Source: Frigoribacterium sp. PvP032
GTDB taxonomy: Bacteria; Actinomycetota; Actinomycetes; Actinomycetales; Microbacteriaceae
Length of the DNA: 64,000 bases
NCBI RefSeq assembly: GCF_017833035.1
Contig: NZ_JAFIBM010000001.1
Location: forward strand, 558,001 to 622,000
Direction of reading: 5' to 3'
Shown here: positions 50,862-58,418 of the stretch, piece after piece
Position numbering within the stretch: the first letter of the stretch is position 1
Layout: each line of letters begins with the position of its first letter
Position numbers and translations under genes: made by a program
Notes under the pieces: model-generated
What the model was told of the DNA's origin: nothing
Database searches by the model: none
Seen by the model: the letters and a program-made list of their open reading frames with translations, nothing else

Positions 50862-50887
50862 CAAGAAGTGTTGCGCAAGAGGCGTTG
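50862..50887. promoter_or_regulatory. Two-box candidate operator of the ArsR-MFS pair
   Basis: CAAGAAGTGTTG (50862-50873) and CAAGAGGCGTTG (50876-50887), each a CAA-N6-TTG inverted repeat, at a 14-bp period. Together they also form a larger palindrome, CACAA at one end and TTGTG at the other, with TTGCGCAA in the centre. Confidence 0.6.
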
Positions 50888-50920
50888 TGGATTGGCGGCG
50901 ATCACGCACCCCGGACCGAT

Positions 50921-50984
50921 CGTGCCTCGCGCCTCGTGCCTCGCGCCTCGTGCCTCGCGCCTCGTGCCTCGCGCCTCGTGCCTC
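50921..50984. repeat. 14-bp tandem repeat, about 4.5 units
   Basis: CGTGCCTCGCGCCT repeated four times and a partial fifth, without interruption, just upstream of the operator region of the ArsR gene and beyond the end of the 190-aa gene. No gene overlaps it. Variable-number tandem repeats like this are slippage-prone. Confidence 0.85.
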
Positions 50985-51018
50985 AGCAATTGGCGCTCGA
51001 GGGGTCGGTGCGCGGGGG

Positions 51019-51591
51019 TCAGTGGCTCAGTTGCTCCCTGATCAACCGGTCGATCTCGGTGGCGACCGCGCGGGGCTCGGTCGAGACGAGGGCGATGGCG
51101 TTGCCGTGCTCCCTGCCGATCACCGCCCAGTACGCCGAGGGCCAGGCGCGGCCCGAGCTCGGTGTCACGTGGGCGCCGGTGAGCGACCGGGTCGGCCACT
51201 CCTCGGGGGTCGCGCCTCGCAGGCTCGCGATCAGGCCCGGCGTGTACCGCAACCGGTGGGTGGAGAGGGAGAACCGGCCCCCGTAGCCGACGCCGCCGGT
51301 GGGGCGGACAAGCACGGCCGACGTGCCCCACAGCATCGTCTCGTCGCCACGGACGGGGTCCGCCCGCCACGATCCGAGAGACCGGAACCGGGCGACGAGG
51401 GCGACGAAGGAGGCGCCCCAGACGGCGAGGAGCCACAGGCGGAACACGTCGGTGTCGTCGCCGCCGCCCAGCAGGAGCGGCGAGAAGACCAGGATGCCGA
51501 GCGCGCCCTGGATGACCAGCTGGATCAGCACGGCCCTGCGGAGGGCGGTCTCGGAGGTGCCGGGCGCGGGCTCGAGGGGGCGGCGGGGCAT
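51019..51591 (-). CDS. Membrane protein with PH-like domain
   Basis: 190 residues. Two hydrophobic segments, AVLIQLVIQGALGILVFSPL and FRLWLLAVWGASFVALVARF, then a soluble C-terminal part with beta-strand character: ETMLWGTSAVLVRPTGGVGY, FSLSTHRLRYTPGLIASLRG, and NAIALVSTEPRAVATEIDRL. That order resembles bacterial PH-domain/YdbT-like membrane proteins, but the match is weak. It may help in membrane stress or folding; no direct evidence. Confidence 0.7.
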   Translation of the reverse strand: MPRRPLEPAPGTSETALRRAVLIQLVIQGALGILVFSPLLLGGGDDTDVFRLWLLAVWGASFVALVARFRSLGSWRADPVRGDETMLWGTSAVLVRPTGGVGYGGRFSLSTHRLRYTPGLIASLRGATPEEWPTRSLTGAHVTPSSGRAWPSAYWAVIGREHGNAIALVSTEPRAVATEIDRLIREQLSH

Positions 51592-51700
51592 GCGGTCAGC
51601 CTCGCAGGTCGACGCCGGCGTCGGAGGCCCTCCTGCTGTCCGGGGTGCGGCCCCGATCCTCTAGCCGAGTCGCCGATGTCAGAACGCGACGACGTCGTTT

Positions 51701-51727
51701 TCTGAGATAATGCGTCATCTGAGAAAA
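51701..51727. promoter_or_regulatory. Direct-repeat operator candidate at the Fic promoter
   Basis: TCTGAGATAA (51701-51710) and TCTGAGAAAA (51718-51727), two near-identical 10-mers 17 bp apart in an AT-rich stretch. The TTTTCT and AGAAAA ends also give outer dyad symmetry. They lie 28 bp upstream of the Fic start. Confidence 0.6.
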
Positions 51728-51754
51728 TTGCTGGGCTCGGACTGAGGAGGCACC

Positions 51755-52957
51755 GTGGCGGCGACACCATCGTCCTGGCCTGCGATCAGCCACGAGACGC
51801 TCGAGTGGACGAGCCGCTCCGCCTCGTTCGGGCCGCGTGCTGCTCGGCAGGGCCCGTTGCGCGCGAGCTATCAGGCAGCAGTCCCTCCTCGCATCGCCGA
51901 TCTGTCGCCCGTCGTCAGCCCCGAGGTGGCGACCCTCGCGGATGAGGCGTCCACGGCCTTGGCGGTCTTCGATGCCGAGCTCGGCTCGGACGTCGCGCCC
52001 TTCGCCTCCTTGTTGCTGCGTTCCGAGGCTGCCGCCTCGTCGCAGATCGAGCAGCTCACGGCCAGCGCGCGCCAGATCCTCACGGCAGAACTAGGAGGCG
52101 GCAACCGGCGGAACGCCTCCGCGATCGTCTCGAACACGCGAGCCATGCGTCGAGCCGTCGAGCTCTCCGACGAACTGGATGCTGCAGCCGTCCTCGCGAT
52201 GCACGAGGTGCTGCTCGAGCACGACGCGCAGCACGATGCGGGGCAGTTCCGGAAGGAGGCCGTCTGGATCGGGTCGCGCTCCGACAGCCCCGTGGGCGCC
52301 GACTTCGTCGGGCCACGGTGGGAGCGCATCCCCGATCTGATCGACGACGTGCTCGCCTTCGCGCGCCGGCTCGACGTGCCGCGCCTGATCCAGGTGACCG
52401 TCACGCACGCGCAGTTCGAGACCATCCACCCGTTCACCGACGGCAACGGTCGCACGGGACGCGCGCTGCTCCAGTCCATGCTGCGGGCCAACGAGCTGAC
52501 TCGGAACGTCACCGTGCCGGTGTCCGCGGGCCTGCTCGGCGACACCGCCGGATACTACGACGCTCTGACCGCGTATCGCCGAGGCGAGCTGGACCCGATC
52601 ACCCGGCTCGTCGCCGAGGCGTCGTTCGAGGCGGTGCACAACGCCCGCGAGCTCGTGGCCGAGATCAGCGGCATCAGGGAGGGCTGGCGCGAGCGCCTTC
52701 GCGCCCGCCGGGACTCGGGCATCTGGAGAGCACTGGACGTGGTCGCACGGCAGCCCGTTCTCAACCCGAAGGTGCTCGCCGCCGAGATGGGCATCGAGCC
52801 CAAGAATGCCTACCCGCACCTGCGGCGACTCGCGGAGGCGGGCATCCTGGTGTCGAAGACGGAGCACGTCGGCGGCCAGATGTTCCGGAGCGACGAGATC
52901 CTGGCGGCGCTCGACGCGTTCGCGGCACGGTCGGGGCGTCGCCGCCGTTCGGCCTGA
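51755..52957 (+). CDS. Fic family AMP-transferase-like protein
   Basis: 400 residues from GTG 51755, with GAGGAGG upstream. The Fic core is complete: HPFTDGNGRTGR at 225-236, with the catalytic His and the phosphate-binding Asn/Arg. An upstream inhibitory helix, SSQIEQ (95-100), has the Ser and Glu of the class II (S/T)xxxE(G/N) motif but Gln in place of Gly/Asn. The C-terminus (about 310-395) is a winged helix (NPKVLAAEMGIEPKNAYPHL, AGILVSKTEHVGGQMFRSDE), so it may bind DNA. Such proteins AMPylate targets or regulate themselves; a promoter direct repeat suggests autoregulation. No toxin-antitoxin partner gene is adjacent. Confidence 0.93.
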   Translation: MAATPSSWPAISHETLEWTSRSASFGPRAARQGPLRASYQAAVPPRIADLSPVVSPEVATLADEASTALAVFDAELGSDVAPFASLLLRSEAAASSQIEQLTASARQILTAELGGGNRRNASAIVSNTRAMRRAVELSDELDAAAVLAMHEVLLEHDAQHDAGQFRKEAVWIGSRSDSPVGADFVGPRWERIPDLIDDVLAFARRLDVPRLIQVTVTHAQFETIHPFTDGNGRTGRALLQSMLRANELTRNVTVPVSAGLLGDTAGYYDALTAYRRGELDPITRLVAEASFEAVHNARELVAEISGIREGWRERLRARRDSGIWRALDVVARQPVLNPKVLAAEMGIEPKNAYPHLRRLAEAGILVSKTEHVGGQMFRSDEILAALDAFAARSGRRRRSA

Positions 52958-52962
52958 GCCTG

Positions 52963-53814
52963 TCACCAGTGTCCCGGGCGGGCGATGTCGCTGGGCAGGG
53001 TCGTGTGCACGTCTCCCCGCGCCGCGTTCACCTGTGCTTGCGTGAGGAAGAGCGCCCCCGCGAGATCGGCACCCTCCAGTCGAGCGTCGCGGAGGTCGGC
53101 GCCGAGCAGGTCGACTCCGGCCAGGTCACGTCCGCGGAGGTCGGCCGCGATCACCAGGGCTCCTCGGAGATCCGCACCGCAGAGCACCCGGGCACGCAGG
53201 TCACGTCCGACCAGATCGGCCCCCGGGTGCAGGTCCCCGGCCGTGTCGTCGCCGTGGCCCGCGAGGTATCCGGCGCGCGCCTCCTCGCTGACGGTCATGA
53301 GGGTCTGCCGGACCTCCGCCCGGAGCCCGTCCGCGTCGACGGCGAGCATCTCGGTCGGGGTGCCGTCGAGGAGGTGGTCGATGCGACGGGCGAGCCCGGT
53401 CGCCTCGTCCGCGGAGTCGGGTGTGGTCGCTCGGGCCTCGGCCTCGGCGAGGTACCAGAGCATCTCGTGCAGCTGACGGACGACCGCGAAGACGGCGAAC
53501 ATCTCCGCGCTCGTCTCGGGGGCGTCCCGCCAGCTCGTCCCGTCGAAGAGCTGCTGCGAGACTCGCTGGCCGGCGCCGAAGCAGTCGAAGACGGTGCAGC
53601 CACGGAAGCCGCGGCCCCGGAGGGTCCGGTGGATGGTGCAGGAGAAATCGTCCGCCAGGTTCAGGCACGGGGTGCCGGCGGGCTTGTCGACGGGGAAGTC
53701 CGCCGAGCGCTGGAAGCCGAGCGCAGTGCAGCAGAGGGCGAAGCAGTTGGTGCAGTCGGCGCGGAGCGCTCGACGAGCGTCGTTCTCAGGAACGGGGGAG
53801 TGCGTGGGAGACAT
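52963..53814 (-). CDS. Pentapeptide-repeat protein with Cys-rich N-terminal domain
   Basis: 283 residues from ATG 53814. The first 75 residues carry a Cys-rich segment (ADCTNCFALCC and further Cys residues to CTVFDCFG), which may bind zinc or iron-sulfur. The C-terminal third consists of A(D/N)LxX pentapeptides: ADLVGRDLRARVLCGADLRG, ALVIAADLRGRDLAGVDLLG and ADLRDARLEGADLAGALF, forming a right-handed quadrilateral beta-helix. Function is unknown; DNA-mimic gyrase protection applies only to some longer members. It is convergent with the Fic gene, with 5 bp between stops. Confidence 0.88.
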   Translation of the reverse strand: MSPTHSPVPENDARRALRADCTNCFALCCTALGFQRSADFPVDKPAGTPCLNLADDFSCTIHRTLRGRGFRGCTVFDCFGAGQRVSQQLFDGTSWRDAPETSAEMFAVFAVVRQLHEMLWYLAEAEARATTPDSADEATGLARRIDHLLDGTPTEMLAVDADGLRAEVRQTLMTVSEEARAGYLAGHGDDTAGDLHPGADLVGRDLRARVLCGADLRGALVIAADLRGRDLAGVDLLGADLRDARLEGADLAGALFLTQAQVNAARGDVHTTLPSDIARPGHW

Positions 53815-54064
53815 GGGCGGACGGTCTTTCTGGAGTGATCTCGACAGGTGGCCGGGGTGCAGGGGAGCTCCTGGTGGAGGTCCCCGTCCGGGCACACGAG
53901 ATCACCGCCTCTCGTCCGAGGCGCGTGCTGATGCAGCGTGAGGGGCTCTGGGTCACAGAGAGATGTCGTGAGTCACTGGCAGCCACGGTAGCGGGTGCGC
54001 TGTGGTCGCGCGGTGCGCCGGCTGGCCGGAGGCGACAGCGGGCGGGTTCGTCGGGGGCGGGCCG

Positions 54065-54346
54065 TCACGACGGCCCGCCGGCGACGGACTCGCCCGCCTG
54101 CCGTCGTTCGGTCGCGGGTCTCGTGCCCAGCACGCCGGCGAGCAGGACCGTGGTGCCGACAAGGGTGCCCACCGCGGACAGCGCCAGGACGGCCGCGTCG
54201 CCGGGGAGCATCGCACACGCGGACGGGGTGTCGTCGTACGAGCACGTCCTCCACGGCTGCAGCAGGTAGAGGAGCGTGAGGCCCGCGCCGACGGCGGTCA
54301 CGACGCCGCCCACGACGAGGAGGAGCGCGCGCAGCCGACGGGTCAT
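54065..54346 (-). CDS. Small membrane protein, 93 aa
   Basis: 93 residues with two membrane segments, LLLVVGGVVTAVGAGLTLLY and AVLALSAVGTLVGTTVLLAG, and an extracellular-looking loop with two Cys (WRTCSYDDTPSACAM) that could form a disulfide. No family recognised. TACGGT lies 6 nt before ATG 54346, again pointing to leaderless translation. The 53815-54064 stretch upstream of its end contains nothing that I can support. Confidence 0.7.
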   Translation of the reverse strand: MTRRLRALLLVVGGVVTAVGAGLTLLYLLQPWRTCSYDDTPSACAMLPGDAAVLALSAVGTLVGTTVLLAGVLGTRPATERRQAGESVAGGPS

Positions 54347-54352
54347 GCTCCG

Positions 54353-54358
54353 ACCGTA
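54353..54358 (-). promoter_or_regulatory. Leaderless-type -10 element before the 93-aa membrane gene
   Basis: On the minus strand TACGGT, then 6 nt, then ATG 54346. Confidence 0.5.
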
Positions 54359-54466
54359 GGTCGGCGAGGAGGCGCGGCGCGTCCGCCGAGAGGGTGACGA
54401 CTCGACGGGTGCGAGGCCCCGCGAGCGAGCGAGCGGGCGTGCCCGCGTGCGAGCGAGCGGGCACGA

Positions 54467-54523
54467 CGAGTTGCCCCGATCTGTCGGGTGAGAGCGGGGG
54501 AGGCAGCGTTTCGGGGCAACTCG
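54467..54523. repeat. Long-loop inverted repeat upstream of the MarR gene
   Basis: CGAGTTGCCCCGA (54467-54479) and TCGGGGCAACTCG (54511-54523), a perfect 13-bp stem with a 31-nt GC-rich loop, in the 54347-54672 gap. No gene overlaps it. The gap also holds a GAGC/GCGA-rich low-complexity tract at 54418-54462 and a candidate MarR operator. Confidence 0.55.
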
Positions 54524-54616
54524 ATCTGGGGGGCGCGGGCGTGCCTTCGGGGGCGGCGGGCGCCTCCTCGGCTGTCCGGATCGCGCAGGACCGAACGGGG
54601 GGTGTCTCGACGATCG

Positions 54617-54632
54617 AGATTCTCGCTAATCT
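54617..54632. promoter_or_regulatory. Candidate MarR operator
   Basis: AGATT (54617-54621) and AATCT (54628-54632), a 5-bp inverted repeat with a 6-nt centre, 41 bp upstream of the MarR-family ATG, in the local AT-rich promoter stretch. Confidence 0.45.
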
Positions 54633-54672
54633 AATGGTCGGCACGGATGCCGATCTCAGCGCAGGAGCGAAC

Positions 54673-55278
54673 ATGACCACCCCGACACTCTCGACCCGAC
54701 CCAGGCACATGACTTCTCAGGACCGTTCCCCGGCCTCAGGCACTTCTTCCCCCTCTTCCTCTTCCCCTTCTTCCTCTTCCCCTGCTCCGTCGCTCGACGG
54801 GGGAGCAGGCCACGACTCCGGTGTCGGCCCCGACACCGTCACCGGGTTCATGCAGGCCTTCGGCGCGGCCCAGATGCGCGCCGAGACCCTGATGAAGATC
54901 GTGGCGACCGACCACGGCATCGGCGTCTCGGACCTCCGCGCGCTGTACTTCGTGCACGGCGGCACCGACGTCACGCCGCGCGAGCTCGCCGCGTACCTCG
55001 AGCTCTCGTCCGGCTCCGTCACGAGCCTCGTCGACCGGATGGCCGACGCCGGGTTCCTCGCCCGTGCGGCCCACCCGACGGATCGCCGCAGCAGCGTCCT
55101 CGTGATCGCCCCCGACGGCGTCTCGCTGATCGAGGGCGAGATCGGCTACTACCTCGAGGTCTTCGACGGGCTCGCGTCGCGGCCCGAGCTGGCCGTCGTG
55201 ACCGCCGCGCTCGCCGAGCTCGCGCAGTCGATGACGCGCCACGCGGCCGCGCGCGCGAAGGGTGCCGCTTCGTCGTAG
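54673..55278 (+). CDS. MarR family transcriptional regulator
   Basis: 201 residues from ATG 54673, with AGGAG upstream. The first 45 residues are a Ser/Pro low-complexity tract (GTSSPSSSSPSSSSPAPS) not found in most MarR proteins. The wHTH follows: GIGVSDLRALYFVHGGTDVT, PRELAAYLELSSGSVTSLVD and RMADAGFLARAAHPTDRRSS, with the wing Asp-Arg-Arg signature. Ligand and targets are unknown; no transporter or enzyme lies immediately downstream, so self-regulation through the AGATT/AATCT repeat is the best-supported role. Confidence 0.9.
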   Translation: MTTPTLSTRPRHMTSQDRSPASGTSSPSSSSPSSSSPAPSLDGGAGHDSGVGPDTVTGFMQAFGAAQMRAETLMKIVATDHGIGVSDLRALYFVHGGTDVTPRELAAYLELSSGSVTSLVDRMADAGFLARAAHPTDRRSSVLVIAPDGVSLIEGEIGYYLEVFDGLASRPELAVVTAALAELAQSMTRHAAARAKGAASS

Positions 55279-55282
55279 TCCG

Positions 55283-55480
55283 TCAGCTGCGGGGTGAGCG
55301 GGCCCCCGCGAGCGCTTGGACACCCGCGACCACGAGGCCAGCGCCGATCACGAGCACCAGGACGGTGCCGAGGCTGACCACGTGCTGCAGGTCGAGCGCG
55401 GCGAAGCCGACGAGGAAGAGGCCGGCGGCGCCCTTGACCAGCGCGACTGCGAGCGCGACCCCGCGAGAGCGGCGCGTCAT
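55283..55480 (-). CDS. Small two-helix membrane protein, 65 aa
   Basis: 65 residues with two hydrophobic segments, VALAVALVKGAAGLFLVGFA and VSLGTVLVLVIGAGLVVAGV, and basic ends. The start overlaps the stop of the upstream 202-aa gene by 4 bp, so they are coupled. No family recognised. Confidence 0.65.
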   Translation of the reverse strand: MTRRSRGVALAVALVKGAAGLFLVGFAALDLQHVVSLGTVLVLVIGAGLVVAGVQALAGARSPRS

Positions 55481-56085
55481 CGGCGTGCGTCGTCGTCGTC
55501 GGGCTGCTGCCCGGGCGGCATGAAGGGGGCGAAGGAGGCGGCCGTCCCGTCCCGCAGGGAGCGTGCCGAGGGCGGTGCCACGTGCGCGTCGCGGGGCTGG
55601 GGTCGTCGTCCTGGCTGGTCGGGCGCCTCCTGCGGGGGTGCTCGGCGTTCATCGCGCTGGGGGTGCGGCTGCTGCTGCGGCTGAGTGAGCCGCTGAGGCT
55701 GGGGCTGCGAGGCCGCTCGGCGGGCACGGAGCGCGATGCCGAGCAGCAGGCCCGTCGTGCCCGAGCCCAGGGCGGGCAGGGCCAGAGCGTAGGCGAGGCT
55801 GCCCGTCGCGAGGGTCCACGGGCAGGGGCCGGCGTCCGTCTCGCATGAGCTCATACGGCCCGTCTCGGGGTCCATCTCGAGAGTCGACGAAGTGAGCCCT
55901 GTGTCGAACGAGCCGTTCGCGTTCGACTGCCACAGCAGGGCCGCGCCCGAGGCGACGAGGGCGGCGGAGACGATCCAGAGGAGCAGCTCCCAGGAGGGGC
56001 GGCGGGGTCGATCCGCGCCGGTGCTCCCCGCAGCAGTGTCGGCGAGGTCGTCAGCCGGGGGAGCCTGGTGCTCGAGTGCGCTCAC
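55477..56085 (-). CDS. Membrane protein with Gln/Pro-rich tail, 202 aa
   Basis: 202 residues. Two transmembrane helices, ELLLWIVSAALVASGAALLW and LAYALALPALGSGTTGLLLG, enclose an extracellular loop of about 45 residues with two Cys (MSSCETDAGPCPW). The C-terminal 75 residues are cytoplasmic and strongly Gln/Pro/Arg-rich (QPQPQRLTQPQQQPHPQRDE). The layout resembles the 93-aa protein at 54065 in having two helices around a Cys-pair loop. Function unknown; coupled to the following 65-aa membrane protein. Confidence 0.75.
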   Translation of the reverse strand: MSALEHQAPPADDLADTAAGSTGADRPRRPSWELLLWIVSAALVASGAALLWQSNANGSFDTGLTSSTLEMDPETGRMSSCETDAGPCPWTLATGSLAYALALPALGSGTTGLLLGIALRARRAASQPQPQRLTQPQQQPHPQRDERRAPPQEAPDQPGRRPQPRDAHVAPPSARSLRDGTAASFAPFMPPGQQPDDDDARR

Positions 56086-56280
56086 GCCGGGCTCCTTCGG
56101 GGTGGTCAGATCTGTCTGGGGACCGTCCCATCATGGGATGCACCGGCGGCGGGCGCGAGGGGCGCGCCGGGTCGGGCCAGGGAGGCGGGGTGGGCGGCGC
56201 CTCCTTGGGTCCCGTTCGCGTGCGTCGCCGTCGTCGCCGCGGTCCGCTCGCAGAACCCGACCGGTGAGGCGCGACAGGTC

Positions 56281-56364
56281 CTGCAATACGGGGAAGAACC
56301 CGTTTTGCAGCCCGCGCGGTCGGCATTTGCGGACCTGGACCCGGACCTGGACCTGGACCTGCGG
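56281..56364. repeat. Hairpin and GGACCT tandem tract in the 56086-56400 gap
   Basis: CTGCAATACGGG (56281-56292) pairs with CCCGTTTTGCAG (56299-56310) at 11 of 12 positions around a 6-nt loop, the AT-rich part being unusual for this region. A run of GGACCT/GGACCC hexamers follows at 56330-56364. The 315-bp gap holds no gene that I can support. Confidence 0.55.
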
Positions 56365-56400
56365 CCGGGCCTGCGGCGTGGCCTGCGGCGGGAACCGAGG

Positions 56401-56598
56401 TCAGCGGGGGTCGGGCGCGGCGCCGAAGGCCTTGCGGCCGTTGTAGACGTCGATGGCCAGCACGAAGAGCGTGAAGAGGACCGAGAAGACGACGCCGGGC
56501 TGGATGACGAGCCAGACGACGGCGATGATCCCGACGCTGACGACGAGGCTGATGCCGTACATGATGCGCCCGAGGCGCGTGTTCATCTTCATGGTCAC
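56401..56598 (-). CDS. Small two-helix membrane protein, 65 aa
   Basis: 65 residues (ATG 56592 is an alternative start). One polar N-terminal stretch (MTMKMNTRLGRIMYG), then two hydrophobic segments, ISLVVSVGIIAVVWLVIQPG and VVFSVLFTLFVLAIDVYNG, and a short basic end. No family recognised. It faces the VanZ gene across a 117-bp divergent gap. Confidence 0.65.
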   Translation of the reverse strand: MTMKMNTRLGRIMYGISLVVSVGIIAVVWLVIQPGVVFSVLFTLFVLAIDVYNGRKAFGAAPDPR

Positions 56599-56715
56599 TG
56601 TCTACACAGGCGCGGCGGATGCAGTGCGGCGCATCCAGCGCGGCGGATTCAGCCCTGCGGGCGAAGCGGGCGGCGGCGACCCGGCGCGAGACTGGCTGCC
56701 GAAGGGAAGGAACCC

Positions 56716-57351
56716 ATGCTCGCCTCCTCGTTCCACGTCGTCCTCCCGGCGCTCGCGACCGTCGTCCCCGTGACGATCGTCGCCGTCGTGCTCGTCGGGC
56801 TGCGCTCGCGGCGGGCCGGGGCAGGGCTCGGGACGATCCTGTGGCGGACGTCGTTCGTCGCGTACCTCGGGGCGCTGGTCGCGGTCACGTTCTTCCCGTT
56901 CGTGATCGACCTCGACCCGCCGCCGGACTCGCCCTGGCACCCGATGATGAACCTCGACGCGCTCAGCTCGACGCACCTCCGGTCGTTCTGGCTGAACATC
57001 CTGATGACCGTGCCGCTCGGCGCGTACCTGACGGGCCGGGCGCGTGCCGGACGCGGGCAGGCCGGGCGGCGTCGTCTCCGCGGCATCGTGCAGGTCGGCC
57101 TGGTCGCGCTGATCGCCAGCGTGTCGGTCGAGCTGCTGCAGCTGGCGCTGCACCTGTCGATCGGCGGCAACCGCGCGACCGACATCGATGACGTGATCGC
57201 GAACACCACCGGAGCCGTCGTCGGCGCGGTGCTCTGGCGGGCGGTGCTGCTCGTCGGGCGCGTCGCGCCGTCGCGGGTGCGTCCACACCCGTCGGACCCG
57301 TTGGACCCGCGCGCACCCGTCGGCGCGCGCGAGGGTGTGCGCGGGTCCTGA
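56716..57351 (+). CDS. VanZ family membrane protein
   Basis: 211 residues from ATG 56716, with AAGGGAAGGAA upstream. Four to five membrane segments with the VanZ pattern: the first VVLPALATVVPVTIVAVVLV, the extracellular loop ending DPPPDSPWHPMMNLD, WLNILMTVPLGAYL, and SVSVELLQLALHLSIGGNRA followed by TDIDDVIANTTGAVVG, which is the family hallmark. VanZ proteins affect resistance to lipoglycopeptides in enterococci; in actinobacteria their role is unclear. The C-terminal 25 residues are encoded by a GC-rich inverted repeat found twice more downstream. Confidence 0.9.
   Translation: MLASSFHVVLPALATVVPVTIVAVVLVGLRSRRAGAGLGTILWRTSFVAYLGALVAVTFFPFVIDLDPPPDSPWHPMMNLDALSSTHLRSFWLNILMTVPLGAYLTGRARAGRGQAGRRRLRGIVQVGLVALIASVSVELLQLALHLSIGGNRATDIDDVIANTTGAVVGAVLWRAVLLVGRVAPSRVRPHPSDPLDPRAPVGAREGVRGS
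57301..57348. repeat. GGACCCGCGCGCACCC-type inverted repeat, copy 1
   Basis: GGACCCGCGCGCACCC and GGGTGTGCGCGGGTCC face each other around GTCGGCGCGCGCGA, forming a strong stem that encodes the VanZ C-terminus and its stop region. Related copies lie at about 62709-62763 and 62851-62904. Confidence 0.65.
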
Positions 57352-57454
57352 GGGTGCGAGCGCCAGCGCGCGCGCCAGCGGACGCCAGCGCCGCGCATTC
57401 GGCGACACCTGTCGCGTGACTCGGGCGTAGGGTCGGGGCGACCGAGGAGGCGCC

Positions 57455-58246
57455 GTGACCGATCCCCGGACTCGCCGTGGGGAGCCGACGACCGGCCGTG
57501 CCGATCAGCGACTCCAGCCGCGCGACGTCGTGTGGGCCTGCGTCCGGCCGGCGCTGAGGCTGCGGCTCGCGGTGTTCCGCCGGGCTGTGCGGTCGGGGAC
57601 GTTCCCGCCGGCCGTCACCGCGCCTCCTGCAGGGCTCGACGACGTCACCGCCGACCGGGTCGCCTACGTCGGCAACGCGGCCGCCGCGCGCTTCGGCGTG
57701 CTCGAGGAGGAGCTGACGACGCTCAGCCGCGTCGCCGCCGCGGTCAGTGCTGCGCGGGGGCGTCCGTTCGTCTGGGTCGAGGGGCCGGCCCAGGTGCTGA
57801 CCGTGCGGGAGGCGGCCGACGAGCCCACGTCGGCGGTCCCGGACGTCGACGCCGTCGTCGTCGCGCTCGGCTTCAGCGACGTGCTGCTGATGACCTCCGC
57901 CGCCGCGTGGCGCCGCGATCTCGACCGGCTGCTCGACGCTGCTCGGCACCCGGGGAGCGTGCTCAGCCCCGTGCTCGTCGCGGGGATCCCGCCGATCGAC
58001 CGCCTGCGGCTCACGTCGCGTGGGGCGAGAGGTCGCGTCCACGGGCAGATCGCGCGGCTCAACGCCGAGTCCGAGCGGCTCGTCCAGGAGCGCGGGGACT
58101 GCGTGTTCGTGCCGTTCCCCGAGCCGGAGCCGGCCGTCGGCAGCGCACGGCTCAACGGGCAGTTGTGGTCGTGGCGGCGCGTGCACGAGCTGTGGGCGGG
58201 GAGCCTCTGGCCCGAGCTGGCGAGGGTGCTCGACGAGTCGAGCTGA
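57455..58246 (+). CDS. SGNH-hydrolase-like protein with a degenerate nucleophile motif
   Basis: 263 residues. Rough resemblance to the SGNH/GDSL fold: the block I position reads AYVGNAAAARFGV, a GN where GDS is expected, followed by RGRPFVWVEG, and block III reads VVVALGFSDVLL instead of GxND. The later QIARLNAESERLVQERGDCV and PFPEPEP suit the C-terminal half. With the active Ser replaced, hydrolase activity is doubtful; it may be a non-catalytic relative. No signal peptide. The end is duplicated: a 23-bp direct repeat carries the stop region twice (58229-58251, 58258-58280). Confidence 0.7.
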   Translation: MTDPRTRRGEPTTGRADQRLQPRDVVWACVRPALRLRLAVFRRAVRSGTFPPAVTAPPAGLDDVTADRVAYVGNAAAARFGVLEEELTTLSRVAAAVSAARGRPFVWVEGPAQVLTVREAADEPTSAVPDVDAVVVALGFSDVLLMTSAAAWRRDLDRLLDAARHPGSVLSPVLVAGIPPIDRLRLTSRGARGRVHGQIARLNAESERLVQERGDCVFVPFPEPEPAVGSARLNGQLWSWRRVHELWAGSLWPELARVLDESS

Positions 58247-58280
58247 GGAGGTGCAGTCTCGACGAGTCGAGCTGAGGAGG
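58229..58280. repeat. Duplicated 23-bp segment at the SGNH-like gene end
   Basis: Two perfect copies of a segment starting CTCGACGAGTCGAGCTGAGG, at 58229-58251 and 58258-58280, 29 bp apart. The first contains the stop codon; the second lies outside the gene. Each contains the palindrome TCGACGAGTCGA. Confidence 0.8.
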
Positions 58281-58338
58281 CGCGGGGCGGGTCGACGGGG
58301 CCGGTCTGCAACGAGAAGGACGGTGTCCCCACGTGAAA

Positions 58339-58376
58339 GCGACGAACCTCCGTGGAAGATCGCGGAGGTTCGTCGC
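58339..58376. terminator. Bidirectional terminator hairpin
   Basis: GCGACGAACCTCCG (58339-58352) and CGGAGGTTCGTCGC (58363-58376), a perfect 14-bp stem with a 10-nt loop, between the convergent SGNH-like and OPA-transporter genes. Confidence 0.75.
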
Positions 58377-58418
58377 TCCCGCGTGGGTTCGCCGCTTGCG
58401 CGCCGCGGGCGGTCCCGG

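Noticed and set aside
50921-50984. Possible CRISPR array
   Set aside because: The units are contiguous 14-mers without unique spacers, and no cas genes are present.
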